This document shows, in pieces, positions 34,981-44,041 of a stretch of DNA of 64,000 bases. Both the position numbers and the translations under genes were made by a program. Source of the DNA: Nostoc sp. HK-01 (GTDB lineage: Bacteria; Cyanobacteriota; Cyanobacteriia; Cyanobacteriales; Nostocaceae); assembly GCA_003990705.1 (NCBI GenBank), contig AP018320.1, positions 124,001 to 188,000 on the forward strand, given 5' to 3'. The notes beneath the pieces are model-generated. The model saw only the letters and a list, made by a program, of their open reading frames with translations. It was not told the DNA's origin and searched no databases. Position 1 is the first letter of the stretch; each line of letters begins with the position of its first letter.

Positions 34981-35233
34981 TTATTTCTATGTTATACCTG
35001 TATATTTACTGAAATATCAGTGCAATAACCTGCTATTACTGGAGTTTAATTGTAACAATTATTAGTATGCTCATACTTGTGTTTAAGGATAACTATGTAA
35101 TTGAATTTTTCTGAACTAAACTACTTTAGCTATCTTCAAACAAGTAAAATTATGATTGAGTCGATGAGCTTTCTAGAGAAAATTGAAAAGACCTACTGCA
35201 ATCCTTATGGAAGTGATTTAAGGAAAGCTAACA

Positions 35234-37867
35234 TTAAATCAATGATTCTAACGATGCTGACCAGTTACAGTTTTTCTGTGAACATCCTACATAAATACCT
35301 TTATAACTTTTGTAAGTAATTGCTTGTTGCTTACAACTTGAACAGTTGATTTTCATAAATCTCATTAATAGGGTTGTGTCTTTTTCATTCATTTTCCTTC
35401 GAGAATGGTTAGGATTTTTAGGACAAGTAATATAAGCTCCATATTCAGTGCGGCTATACCAACGAGGTTGTTTACACTCTGGACATTGACCAAACGGATT
35501 TTCACCTTGACTAATTTGAGTAGTTATAGAACCTGTATCTTGTTCAGGCACTAAGCGTAAAAAGTTACATAACAATTTTGTAGTTTGGGGTAAGTCTATC
35601 CGAATAATTGGTGCTAATGATGAATTCGGATTTAAATATATCCATAAACACTTTCCGTCAATACCAACTAACCCAATATTAGTGTTAGCTTTATTATCCC
35701 AAACACGAGTATTTTGTAACCCATTAGCAATAAAATTACGATTTTGACCTGTAATAAAAAATCTAACGCTACGAGAATTACACCGCTTTAATGTGGCAAT
35801 AGAAAATGGATTATTGTTTGTTGAGCTTGACCAAGCTATGGCTATTTCTTCCTTAGCTGTAAGTAAGTCTGACTGTATTTGTTTTAAAGTATCCTGACTC
35901 TTAGAGAAATAAGTTACTCTAGGTAAATTTATGGGAGGTTCCAAAGTCCATGTGAGTGATTGAATATCTGCTTGAGCATATATACGATCAACAAATTTCC
36001 GAAAAATGTTGAAAGAGTTAAGCTTTTGCTGGATATATTGATAGTTAAACAAACCAATAAATTTTCCCTGCGCTCTGCTAACAGCAACATTGGCAAGCCG
36101 CATAGCTGTACTTTGTGTTCCACCTACAACTAGTTTTCCTGCATTAGCTTGAGGTGAACCTTCAACAGCATCAAAAATAATTAAATTCTGTTCAGCCCCT
36201 TGGAAGCGATGAACTGTACTACATCTTATGGACTTATCAGTGAGGGATAAATCCTTCAAGAAACATTGTATTAGACGAGCTTGAGCATTGTAAGGAGCAA
36301 TGATACCAACACTGCAATCATTCCTTTGGCTACTTTGGTAAGCCAAGTTAACTGCTATTAAAGCAGAGATGATATTAAAACGACTATGGGACTGCTGTTC
36401 CTTAAAACAATAAGCCGACAGTTTGCTCAAATCGTACAGTATTAGGGCTGACCCTGGATGTGGATGACTCTGAACAATGGGCATTGTCCTTTGCGCCACA
36501 CCAGAACCATCTTGCAATTGCCCATCGTAAAAAAGCTGATTTGGAATTTTAGAAATAGCTGGATTCATCCGATACTGGGTTTTTAACAGCACCATACGCG
36601 AGTCAGTTTGACCCCTATTTACCTTAAGAGTAATACCAGCTTCGTCAAAAATATCTCTTTCTAACCATTTCTCGGTGTTTTCTGTCTGGGCTTGTGAAAT
36701 AGGCCCTAGCTGCCGAAAGTCTCCGAAAATAGCAATACGCTGATTAGCTCAGGTACTGACATAAACACAGTGGGGAATATAAGCCATACTTGCCTCATCT
36801 ACCACTATTGCATCAAAGCGACGTTGGGAGATTTCTTGAGCGATCGCTGCCTTTGAAAAGGTACAACCAACTACCACTGCTTGTTTAACTAATTGAGATT
36901 CTTTCTGCTTTAGCTGATGTTTTAAGGGATGCAAGGCCCTTTTAACAGTTGCAATATCATTTTGAATTGTTTGGCGTTGCAGTTCGGTTAGCTTTTCAAT
37001 ACGCGATCGCTTGACTAACTCTTTACGTTGTTTTTCTAAACGTTCAATTTCTTCTATTAATTTTGGATTCTGCCGACGTGCCACGCCTCTAACGTGTAGC
37101 TGTGGAAACTCTTTTAAGCTTCCTGGGGTGACAACTCCATAGCGCAACACTAACCCGTTTTCATAAACAGGCGCACCTTGCACATACTTCGCCACACTCT
37201 CCATTGCTGTATCAACAGCTGTGTTACTATGCGCTATTACTAAAACTGATTCACCTGCTTGAACTAATGCGCTTACTGTTAATCCCAAGGTTTTAGTTTT
37301 TCCTGTTCCTGGCGGCCCCCACACAAAGCTGACTTGGCGGCTAATTACCTTATCAACAGCAGACTTTTGGTATTCATTGCACTCTATAGGCTGTTGTAAT
37401 CGCTGCTCAATTTGGTTTATTAACTTCTGGCTATCACTTGTTGGAAAATTTGGTTCATTTTTATCTCCCAGCAATATTTCTGCTAAGTTTCTATTAGCTC
37501 CTTTTAGGTTAGAGCTTTCTAGTAGTCGATTCTTAAGCTCCTCCAATAAAAACCAGGGAGATGTGTAAAGTATTGCTGTAGGAATCGAATCTCCTAAATT
37601 TTTCTCTAGTGCCAGAATAATATCAAAACCTTCAACAGAGACTAAAATCCCTTTATATTTTGTCTTTTTATATTCTAAATCTACAGGTGTATCATCAGGG
37701 AAGCGTATTTCGCTATCTGTCGTAAATGAATATATATAGTAACCGCCGCGTTTACCTAGTAATCTACCATCACTTAAAAATGTTTTTTGTCCACCACTCT
37801 TTCTTAACGCTTTAATTTCATCTTCAAGTGCTTTAGTAAAATGCTTTTGATATTCTAGATAGCTCAT
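35234..37867 (-). pseudogene. SF1 (UPF1/DNA2-like) helicase with in-frame TGA
   Basis: One continuous frame interrupted only by a TGA at 36749-36751. The N-terminal half carries GPPGTGKTKTLGL (Walker A) and VVDEASMAYIPHCV (motif II). After the TGA the frame continues as ANQRIAIFGDFRQLGPISQ (motif III), KTQYRMNPAIS (IV), SVGIIAPYNAQARLI, TVHRFQGAEQNLI (V) and NVAVSRAQGKFI (VI). A C-terminal region of PLD-like look is followed by two zinc ribbons (CPECKQ, CSSCKQ). So the gene is whole except for one codon, perhaps CGA to TGA. Start is taken at the ATG 37867 with AGGGAT upstream; a TTG at 37906 is possible. It is a likely defence-island helicase, now inactivated, unless the stop is read through or is a sequencing error. 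Confidence 0.85.
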
Positions 37868-39084
37868 TGATACATCCCTGAAATTCCTATCATTCGGGTG
37901 GGACAAATAACTTATTTGTTTCTACTTAATCAGTATTATTGAAGCGGTTGCAAAAGCCTCTGCCACAATCTTGTTTAACGCTGCTTGTCATCATTAGTCC
38001 GAACAGTCAGGAAAATCGCTTTCTTCAAGTAAATTGCGATCGCTACTTCCTGATACGAGTCAACCTTGTATAAAATAGTTTACGTGACAGCCTAACATAG
38101 TGTTGCATATAAAAAAGTATTACCACCACAGGGTATTCACTGCCTTGTGGCTTATAAGTGCATGGATGATGTCAGCACAATATCTAAATTTAGAATTCGT
38201 TGATCAACCTAAGTTCCACGCAATCTTATCGGTATAGGTGCTGAGAAATCCAATTCTGTAGATGTCGGTTGTTAATTGCTACGGGCTAGAAGTGACTGTA
38301 GAGATCGCATTATCTTGGTATTGTTTGTAAATTTTCACAGCATAGTTGTCGAAACATCGTGACTTTGCAGGAGTACCTCAACACTCTCTTTGATAGTCCA
38401 GTCAAATTTGACGTTGCTGTGGATGGTTTTACAGACTTGTTACGGGCGATCGCTGGAATTTCGACAGTTCAGCTTACACCAAACTCCAGAAATAAAAAAT
38501 AGGAATAATAAACCTGACTTAACAAAGATAAATGGGTATTGAGCCGAGATACAAGTAAAAAGCAGCAAGATGGTCTGAAAAGCCCTGCTGTATATAAGTT
38601 TGAGCGTTTTTAAGGCGAAAGTAGGATTTTGAGAGAAGATACTTGCAGTTCGAGGGTCAATAATTGCTTTTCGCCTACCACAGAGAATTATAAATACTGT
38701 GTGGTTGAAATGAATATAACCTTTTCCCTGTAAGAGTTTCAGACAATTCATTGTGACAGATATCCATTGTCCAAGCTGTAAAACCTGTAAATAAAGTTAA
38801 TAGATACTCCGGTTTTTGTAGCCATAGATACCCAAGATTTCTACCAGGATGTCAATTTCACTTGAAAATTGCTGAAAGCCTTATCTAGTAAGAGTTTCCA
38901 GACCATCTTGCAGCTTTTTACACATATCTCGGCTCAATACCAAATGCAGTGTAGCTGCCATGTATGGCATTTCTTAATAAAAATGGAAACATCAGAAACA
39001 TTATAGAAACATTGCAAAACTTTCTTGACCATTAGTGAGATAAATGCCAGAATTTATCAAACAAAAACGAGTAGGAGTTACTCG
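37868..39084. other. Long intergenic region before the pPIWI-RE operon
   Basis: About 1.2 kb. A GTG frame at 38359-38502 (MTLQEYLNTLFDSPVKFDVA) looks like a 47-codon gene fragment. The DNA at 38440-38760 has decayed-looking frames that may be old transposase sequence, but I could not match a family. The operon promoter must lie in the last few hundred bases; no clear -10/-35 was identified. The SD of the first operon gene is in a small hairpin loop (39068-39084). Confidence 0.35.
39068..39084 (+). promoter_or_regulatory. Hairpin with the ribosome binding site in its loop
   Basis: CGAGTA and TACTCG pair around GGAGT, immediately before the ATG at 39085. The Shine-Dalgarno sequence is exposed in the loop, which may tune translation of the operon's first gene. 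Confidence 0.45.
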
Positions 39085-40398
39085 ATGAAAGTTACTAGAC
39101 ATCGAGACAAAATTTTGGCAGCACTACAAGAATGGTTTCGCATTCATAAAGAAGCACCTACTTTAGAAGAACTCTGTACTGAGATGGGAATGCAACCTCG
39201 TCAGAAAGCAACATTACAACGCTGGTTGCAGACAATACGAGGTATCGATGTGGAATGGGAAGATAATGCGGCCCGTAGTCTTCGCTTGCTCACCCCTGAC
39301 CCAGAAGCCGACCCTGGACTAGAGATATCTGTAACGGAAACATTGCGGTATTTAGCAACCGGTTTGGCAGAGTGGGAAAAACGAAACCCAGAACAGAGTT
39401 TACATATTCCAAAAGGCCTCCGCTTAGGTATGTCCAGGATGTACTTAACATCTTTGCTCTCAGGGGATGAACAAGCCCCTTCAAACCTTCCAGAGTTTTT
39501 TGATTGGGCGAAAAAACCAGTTGTTCAATGGCAACCCGCAGCAGAAATTAAACACTTATCGCCAGAAGTCACCTTAATAGAAGATGGAATAATTTCTGAT
39601 TTTGCCCTCCAATGGCAAGTTACAGGTTTTGATGTAGAAATGCAGGTGCAAGAGAAAGTCCTGCAAGATGTTCTGGAATATTGTCGGCTAAACCAGTTAG
39701 AAGATGCCTATCGCGCCTTACGGAAACTGGTTATCGAGCGTCCTATCCTTCCCTACTCCGAATACTGCCGTCTTCTATCTTCATCCCAACTTAGACCTCT
39801 ACGCGATTTTTTATTGCAAATTTATGTAGATTTGGTTGAACTAACCAGTGACAGTGCTTATCACTTCTGCCCGCGTTGCAAATATGTAATGCGCCGTCGC
39901 CAAGACGGGACTTATAACTGTCGAAACATGACTTGTGAACAGCTGAGTGCAAAACTTCGTCTCCCGTCCCAATCACCAATTCCCAAACATGAGGCAGAAG
40001 GTTGGAAAGCAGTTACCCCTGGTGTGCATCGGTACGGCACACTACCAGGAATTTGGGAAATTCAGTTAGCCGAAGCCCTCACAAAAATGGGAGTGCGTGT
40101 GACTCTTTGGCCTGAGATTGATAAATTCGACTTACTTGTGGAATTTAGTAAAAAAGTCCGATGGGCGATTGATGTCAAAGATTGGTCGTACCTCGATGAA
40201 CAGCGTTTGAAAGAAGTAAAGTATCGCTTTGATACAACTGAAACCTTTATTGTCTTCCCCGATGAGCGAAATGATGTACTGCGAATTGAGGTGGAACGTC
40301 AAAGACTAGAACCCGAATTAGAAAACGTGCGCTTGAAGCTGGTTAGCGAAATTATCTCCCAAGCTAAAAAAATTCTGGAGAAGAAAAACCATGCGTGA
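39085..40398 (+). CDS. pPIWI-RE-associated REase protein
   Basis: A 437-residue protein, first gene of the pPIWI-RE operon. The start is the ATG at 39085 (GGAG in a hairpin loop) rather than the TTG at 39025. The N-terminus is a winged helix (HRDKILAALQEWFRIHKEAP, then LQRWLQTIRG). A zinc ribbon near 260-285 has FCPRCKYVM and CRNMTCEQL. The C-terminal PD-(D/E)XK nuclease shows WEIQLAEALTKMG, then FDLLVEF (about 347) and WAIDVKDW (about 362-368), giving E, D and DxK. It matches the REase and Y-type component described for these loci. Its stop overlaps the start of the helicase gene, so the products are made together. It probably cleaves target DNA. Confidence 0.75.
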   Translation: MKVTRHRDKILAALQEWFRIHKEAPTLEELCTEMGMQPRQKATLQRWLQTIRGIDVEWEDNAARSLRLLTPDPEADPGLEISVTETLRYLATGLAEWEKRNPEQSLHIPKGLRLGMSRMYLTSLLSGDEQAPSNLPEFFDWAKKPVVQWQPAAEIKHLSPEVTLIEDGIISDFALQWQVTGFDVEMQVQEKVLQDVLEYCRLNQLEDAYRALRKLVIERPILPYSEYCRLLSSSQLRPLRDFLLQIYVDLVELTSDSAYHFCPRCKYVMRRRQDGTYNCRNMTCEQLSAKLRLPSQSPIPKHEAEGWKAVTPGVHRYGTLPGIWEIQLAEALTKMGVRVTLWPEIDKFDLLVEFSKKVRWAIDVKDWSYLDEQRLKEVKYRFDTTETFIVFPDERNDVLRIEVERQRLEPELENVRLKLVSEIISQAKKILEKKNHA

Positions 40399-43300
40399 CA
40401 TTTCTCAATGGGCCAAGCCATTACGTCAAGCCCTTCGCAAATCACAGGAATTAAAAGCTTACATAGAAGAGAAATTGCCTGATGAGGCTAATCTACAGCA
40501 ACGCGAAATAAAACGTCTTGCCCTACTGATTGCTGAGGTGGAACTAGGATTGACTTTATTGATGGAGGTAGCTCCAGAAGAAAGCGCAGCTTCGGTATCA
40601 GCATTGCTTTTAGGATATCGTTTCCCTATCAAAGCACTAGAAAGTAATGAAAACTGGCTGCTTATACAAAAAGCGCGTTTTTACCTAGTACGCCGCAAAG
40701 GAAGGCAATGGCAACGCTCTTTGGCTGAATACATTGATTTACCTGAGATTGTAAGAATATTTAGCCTAACTGATATTAGCGATATTCCCCAGTGTATTCC
40801 ATCTAGCACCTACCCCCAACGTTTGCAACTATATCGCCAAACCCTATCAACTACTCCACAACACGAAAAGCGAAAAGTTAAACTAGCAACTTCTGGATAC
40901 TGGTATACCAAAGTTTCTGACAATGGTCACTCTCCAGTAGAGGTTCCCATCAATATTCCGGAAACTGTTGCTAGGCTTACACCCTCACCACAAATATCTT
41001 TTCAGCGCACGCGTCAGGCTGTTAACCCTAGCTATACCGTTACTTTAAAACAGCTATGGGAAACTGCCCAAGAAATGGATGAAAAATTGGCTCAAGCTGG
41101 GTATGAGCCAGAAAATTATTATCAACGTCTTAAAGGAATTACCTTCAGTTTATATGACTCATCAATAGATGATTTTCAAGCTTCTCAACCAGACACCGAA
41201 TTGAAATTAGAACAACTTGTCCACATTGTCGGTTTATTAAACGTGGGCAAATCTACAATCCTTGAAGTTCTTATTTACCAATCTGCTAAACAAGGGCATC
41301 GCTGTGCATTGCTTGTCAATGATGTTGTCGCAGCAGTGCGTATTGCTTCCCTATTCCGGGATGGGTTGGGAATTCTTGCAGCCCCTGTGTTAGGAAACAG
41401 CGATCGCTTCCATCAGTTAAAAAAAGTTTATGAACCCATTTTGAAAACTAAAGGAGAAGAAATAGAAACAGGAGCAATCCATCCAGCATGGCGCTGGTTT
41501 AGCCCAGTATGTCCACTACTGGCTTTAGTTCAATCAGAGCATAAATGGGAGTTTGGTGACGAACCTTGCCACAACCTTTATCAGAAACAAACTCTTACTA
41601 AAAATGTTACTACCAACGCAGAAGATGAGGAAGAGTTAGAAGATTTGGAGGAAGGAGAGACTGAAGATAAATATACTTGTCCCTTTTACTATAAGTGTCC
41701 ACGTCACCAACTAGAACGAGACATAGCCCAAGCTATGCTATGGGTATTAACTCCCGCCAGCTTTATTCATACTCGTGTTCCTCTTCAAGTTTTGGCAGAA
41801 AAACTAACTTTCGCTGAAGCCGTTTATCGTGAATGTGAGTTTCTTTTTGTTGATGAAGCAGACAGGGTACAGGTGCAGTTTGATGAAGCTTGTGCGCCTG
41901 ACGAAGTTTTAGTGGATGCCTCCGGAAATTCTTTATTAAATAAGTTAGGACTCAAATTTGCTACTACCATTTACAACTCGGATCGCCGAAGCATGGCAGC
42001 AGAATTCGTTGCTGCGGCAAAAAGAGCTAATGATTACGCTCAAATTGCAACAGACCTGATTCTCCCTCGACTCCACAATCAGCCAAAACTTGTGGAATGG
42101 GTGGGACAGAACCCCTTCACAGGTCGTTCGCTGTTCGCCCATATTATCCGCGATATTCTGGAAACACCTGAAACTAACGAAAAAGAATTATCTCCCCAAT
42201 TCAGCCGAGCGGAACGCAGCAAACAAAGGCATCAACGAATCGAGTCTGGTTTACCTCCTGAAGAGGAACGCCAGCGCCGTAAAAAAGTTATGCAAACATT
42301 AGAGGGATTTTTGCAAACTCCCCTTAATCCACGTAAAGGAGGGGAACTTTCAAACCTTGCCTTAAGTCTACTTAGTGCTGAAAATGAAGTATTGGCTTTA
42401 ACTGAGGTTGCTGACTGGTTGCACAGATGGTTGGAATCTTTAGGGATTTTTATTCCAGAAAAAACTAAGTTTGAAAAAGTTAAGCACCATATCCACTTAG
42501 CTATCCTCGTAACGGTACTCAACGACAGATTGGGTTTCCTAGTTGACAATCTCAACGCACTCATGAGGGCGCGAGTCATTGATCTACACGATACTAGTCT
42601 GGCTTTAGTGTATCGCCCACCCCGTGACTATCTCCCAGTTGTGCCATCCTCACCAGTTGGCAATATATTAGGCTTTAGATATACCCGTGAGCGCAGTAAC
42701 AAATCTGGTGGGAAGTTAGAGTATTTCCGCTACGTTGGGATTGGTCGCTATTTACTCCTTAATTTCTCTACTCTGTTTGCTGTTGATGCTTGGCAAGGCC
42801 CCCATACAGTGCTAATTTCAGGTACGAGTTACGCTCCTGGCACACCTGCTTATCACATCAGAACCAAGCCCACTATATTGCTAGAACCTGCTAGTGATAA
42901 TGGCACTGCTGGTGATGCAGGAATTAGCGAAAGTGAATTTTTCTTCAAACCTCAACAAAACACATCAGGACGTTATATTGCTTTGTCAGGACTGCCACCT
43001 GATGAGAGGAAGAAAGCTGCTGATGATATGGTTAAAGCTATTTGTCGCACTACAGGGCAAGCCAAAAGCTTTATTGCTGAATTATTTGAAACATTACAAC
43101 AGAAGGAACAGAAAGACCCAAAACGCTGGGGAGATCGCCAACGCTTGCTGCTAATTACTAACAGCTATAACGAAGCAGAGTTAGTTGAATCAACTTTAAA
43201 ACCCTTTTACCGCATTGAACATCTTGATGGCATTACTACCCTGCGCCGTGACAATGCTCCATCTCACTTGAGTGGTATTCGCCGGGGAAAAATTCGGGAT

Positions 43301-43930
43301 GTTGCCAAACTCCCTATCCAAATTGTCGTTGCTCCTTTAATGGCATTAGAACGTGGCCACAACATCCTCAACGAGAACCGCATCGCTGCATTTGGGGCGG
43401 CGGTATTCTTGAGCCGACCAATGCCAGTTCCAGATGATTGGCAAACCACCGTTCAGCAACTCAATAATTGGGCGTTGGAAAAGTCTGAAGATTTTAGCCT
43501 TTATCAAGCACTGCAAAAACGAGGCGACGATCTCACGCTGACGAATATAGAAAATGAATTCTACCAATATGCAGTCGCAAAGATGCTTGACTTGAACTGT
43601 CGAGCAATGTCCTTCAAACAGTTGACCCGTGATGAACGGTCTGTACTCTGCTGGACTCAATTCGTAAGTATTTGGCAAATTGTTGGGCGCTTAGTACGGG
43701 GTGGTGTCCCCTGCATTGTCCATTTTCTGGATGCCAAGTTTGCACCGCAATCCGTTGACAGCCAACTCGATAGTGAAGTTACCTCACTTTTAGTTGGCAT
43801 TATCCAGGAACTTCAACTTGCTATTGATGCACAGAGCAACCAACCTTGGGAAAAAACATTAGCCAAATCTCTCTATGGTGCTTTCTTCAACGCACTCAAA
43901 CAAACAAAGGATTTACGCTATGACCTTTAA
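40391..43930 (+). CDS. pPIWI-RE-associated DinG/XPD-like helicase
   Basis: An 1179-residue SF2 helicase. Walker A is GLLNVGKST (281-289), an unusual version. Four cysteines between motifs Ia and II (374 in VCPLL, 393 in EPCHN, 430 in YTCPF, 436 in YKCPR) fit the 4Fe-4S cluster of XPD/DinG enzymes. Motif II is VDEAD (487-491). Later blocks are LISGTSYAPGTPAYHI, APLMALERGHNIL, and WQIVGRLVRGGVPCIV (motif VI). The N-terminal 270 residues correspond to the Z-type region of pPIWI-RE loci. It would unwind DNA or R-loops for the nuclease partners. It overlaps the REase gene by 8 bases. Confidence 0.8.
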   Translation: MRDISQWAKPLRQALRKSQELKAYIEEKLPDEANLQQREIKRLALLIAEVELGLTLLMEVAPEESAASVSALLLGYRFPIKALESNENWLLIQKARFYLVRRKGRQWQRSLAEYIDLPEIVRIFSLTDISDIPQCIPSSTYPQRLQLYRQTLSTTPQHEKRKVKLATSGYWYTKVSDNGHSPVEVPINIPETVARLTPSPQISFQRTRQAVNPSYTVTLKQLWETAQEMDEKLAQAGYEPENYYQRLKGITFSLYDSSIDDFQASQPDTELKLEQLVHIVGLLNVGKSTILEVLIYQSAKQGHRCALLVNDVVAAVRIASLFRDGLGILAAPVLGNSDRFHQLKKVYEPILKTKGEEIETGAIHPAWRWFSPVCPLLALVQSEHKWEFGDEPCHNLYQKQTLTKNVTTNAEDEEELEDLEEGETEDKYTCPFYYKCPRHQLERDIAQAMLWVLTPASFIHTRVPLQVLAEKLTFAEAVYRECEFLFVDEADRVQVQFDEACAPDEVLVDASGNSLLNKLGLKFATTIYNSDRRSMAAEFVAAAKRANDYAQIATDLILPRLHNQPKLVEWVGQNPFTGRSLFAHIIRDILETPETNEKELSPQFSRAERSKQRHQRIESGLPPEEERQRRKKVMQTLEGFLQTPLNPRKGGELSNLALSLLSAENEVLALTEVADWLHRWLESLGIFIPEKTKFEKVKHHIHLAILVTVLNDRLGFLVDNLNALMRARVIDLHDTSLALVYRPPRDYLPVVPSSPVGNILGFRYTRERSNKSGGKLEYFRYVGIGRYLLLNFSTLFAVDAWQGPHTVLISGTSYAPGTPAYHIRTKPTILLEPASDNGTAGDAGISESEFFFKPQQNTSGRYIALSGLPPDERKKAADDMVKAICRTTGQAKSFIAELFETLQQKEQKDPKRWGDRQRLLLITNSYNEAELVESTLKPFYRIEHLDGITTLRRDNAPSHLSGIRRGKIRDVAKLPIQIVVAPLMALERGHNILNENRIAAFGAAVFLSRPMPVPDDWQTTVQQLNNWALEKSEDFSLYQALQKRGDDLTLTNIENEFYQYAVAKMLDLNCRAMSFKQLTRDERSVLCWTQFVSIWQIVGRLVRGGVPCIVHFLDAKFAPQSVDSQLDSEVTSLLVGIIQELQLAIDAQSNQPWEKTLAKSLYGAFFNALKQTKDLRYDL

Positions 43931-44041
43931 AATCATTTGGCAATCTTTTTTCTTGGTCACAATCTTAGGGAAAACCCTAGCTGAATCCCTCTAGAGTGCT
44001 TGTTTCGATTTACAGAAAAAATGAAAGATAGGAGTTAAATT

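Noticed and set aside
35101-35319. 72-residue plus-strand frame (SFLEKIEKTYCNPYGSDL)
   Set aside because: It overlaps the end of the helicase gene on the other strand, starts with TTG without a ribosome binding site and has no recognisable motif.
38440-38751. 103-residue minus-strand hydrophobic frame
   Set aside because: Low-complexity and unsupported by a ribosome binding site; it may be old transposase DNA but no family could be matched.
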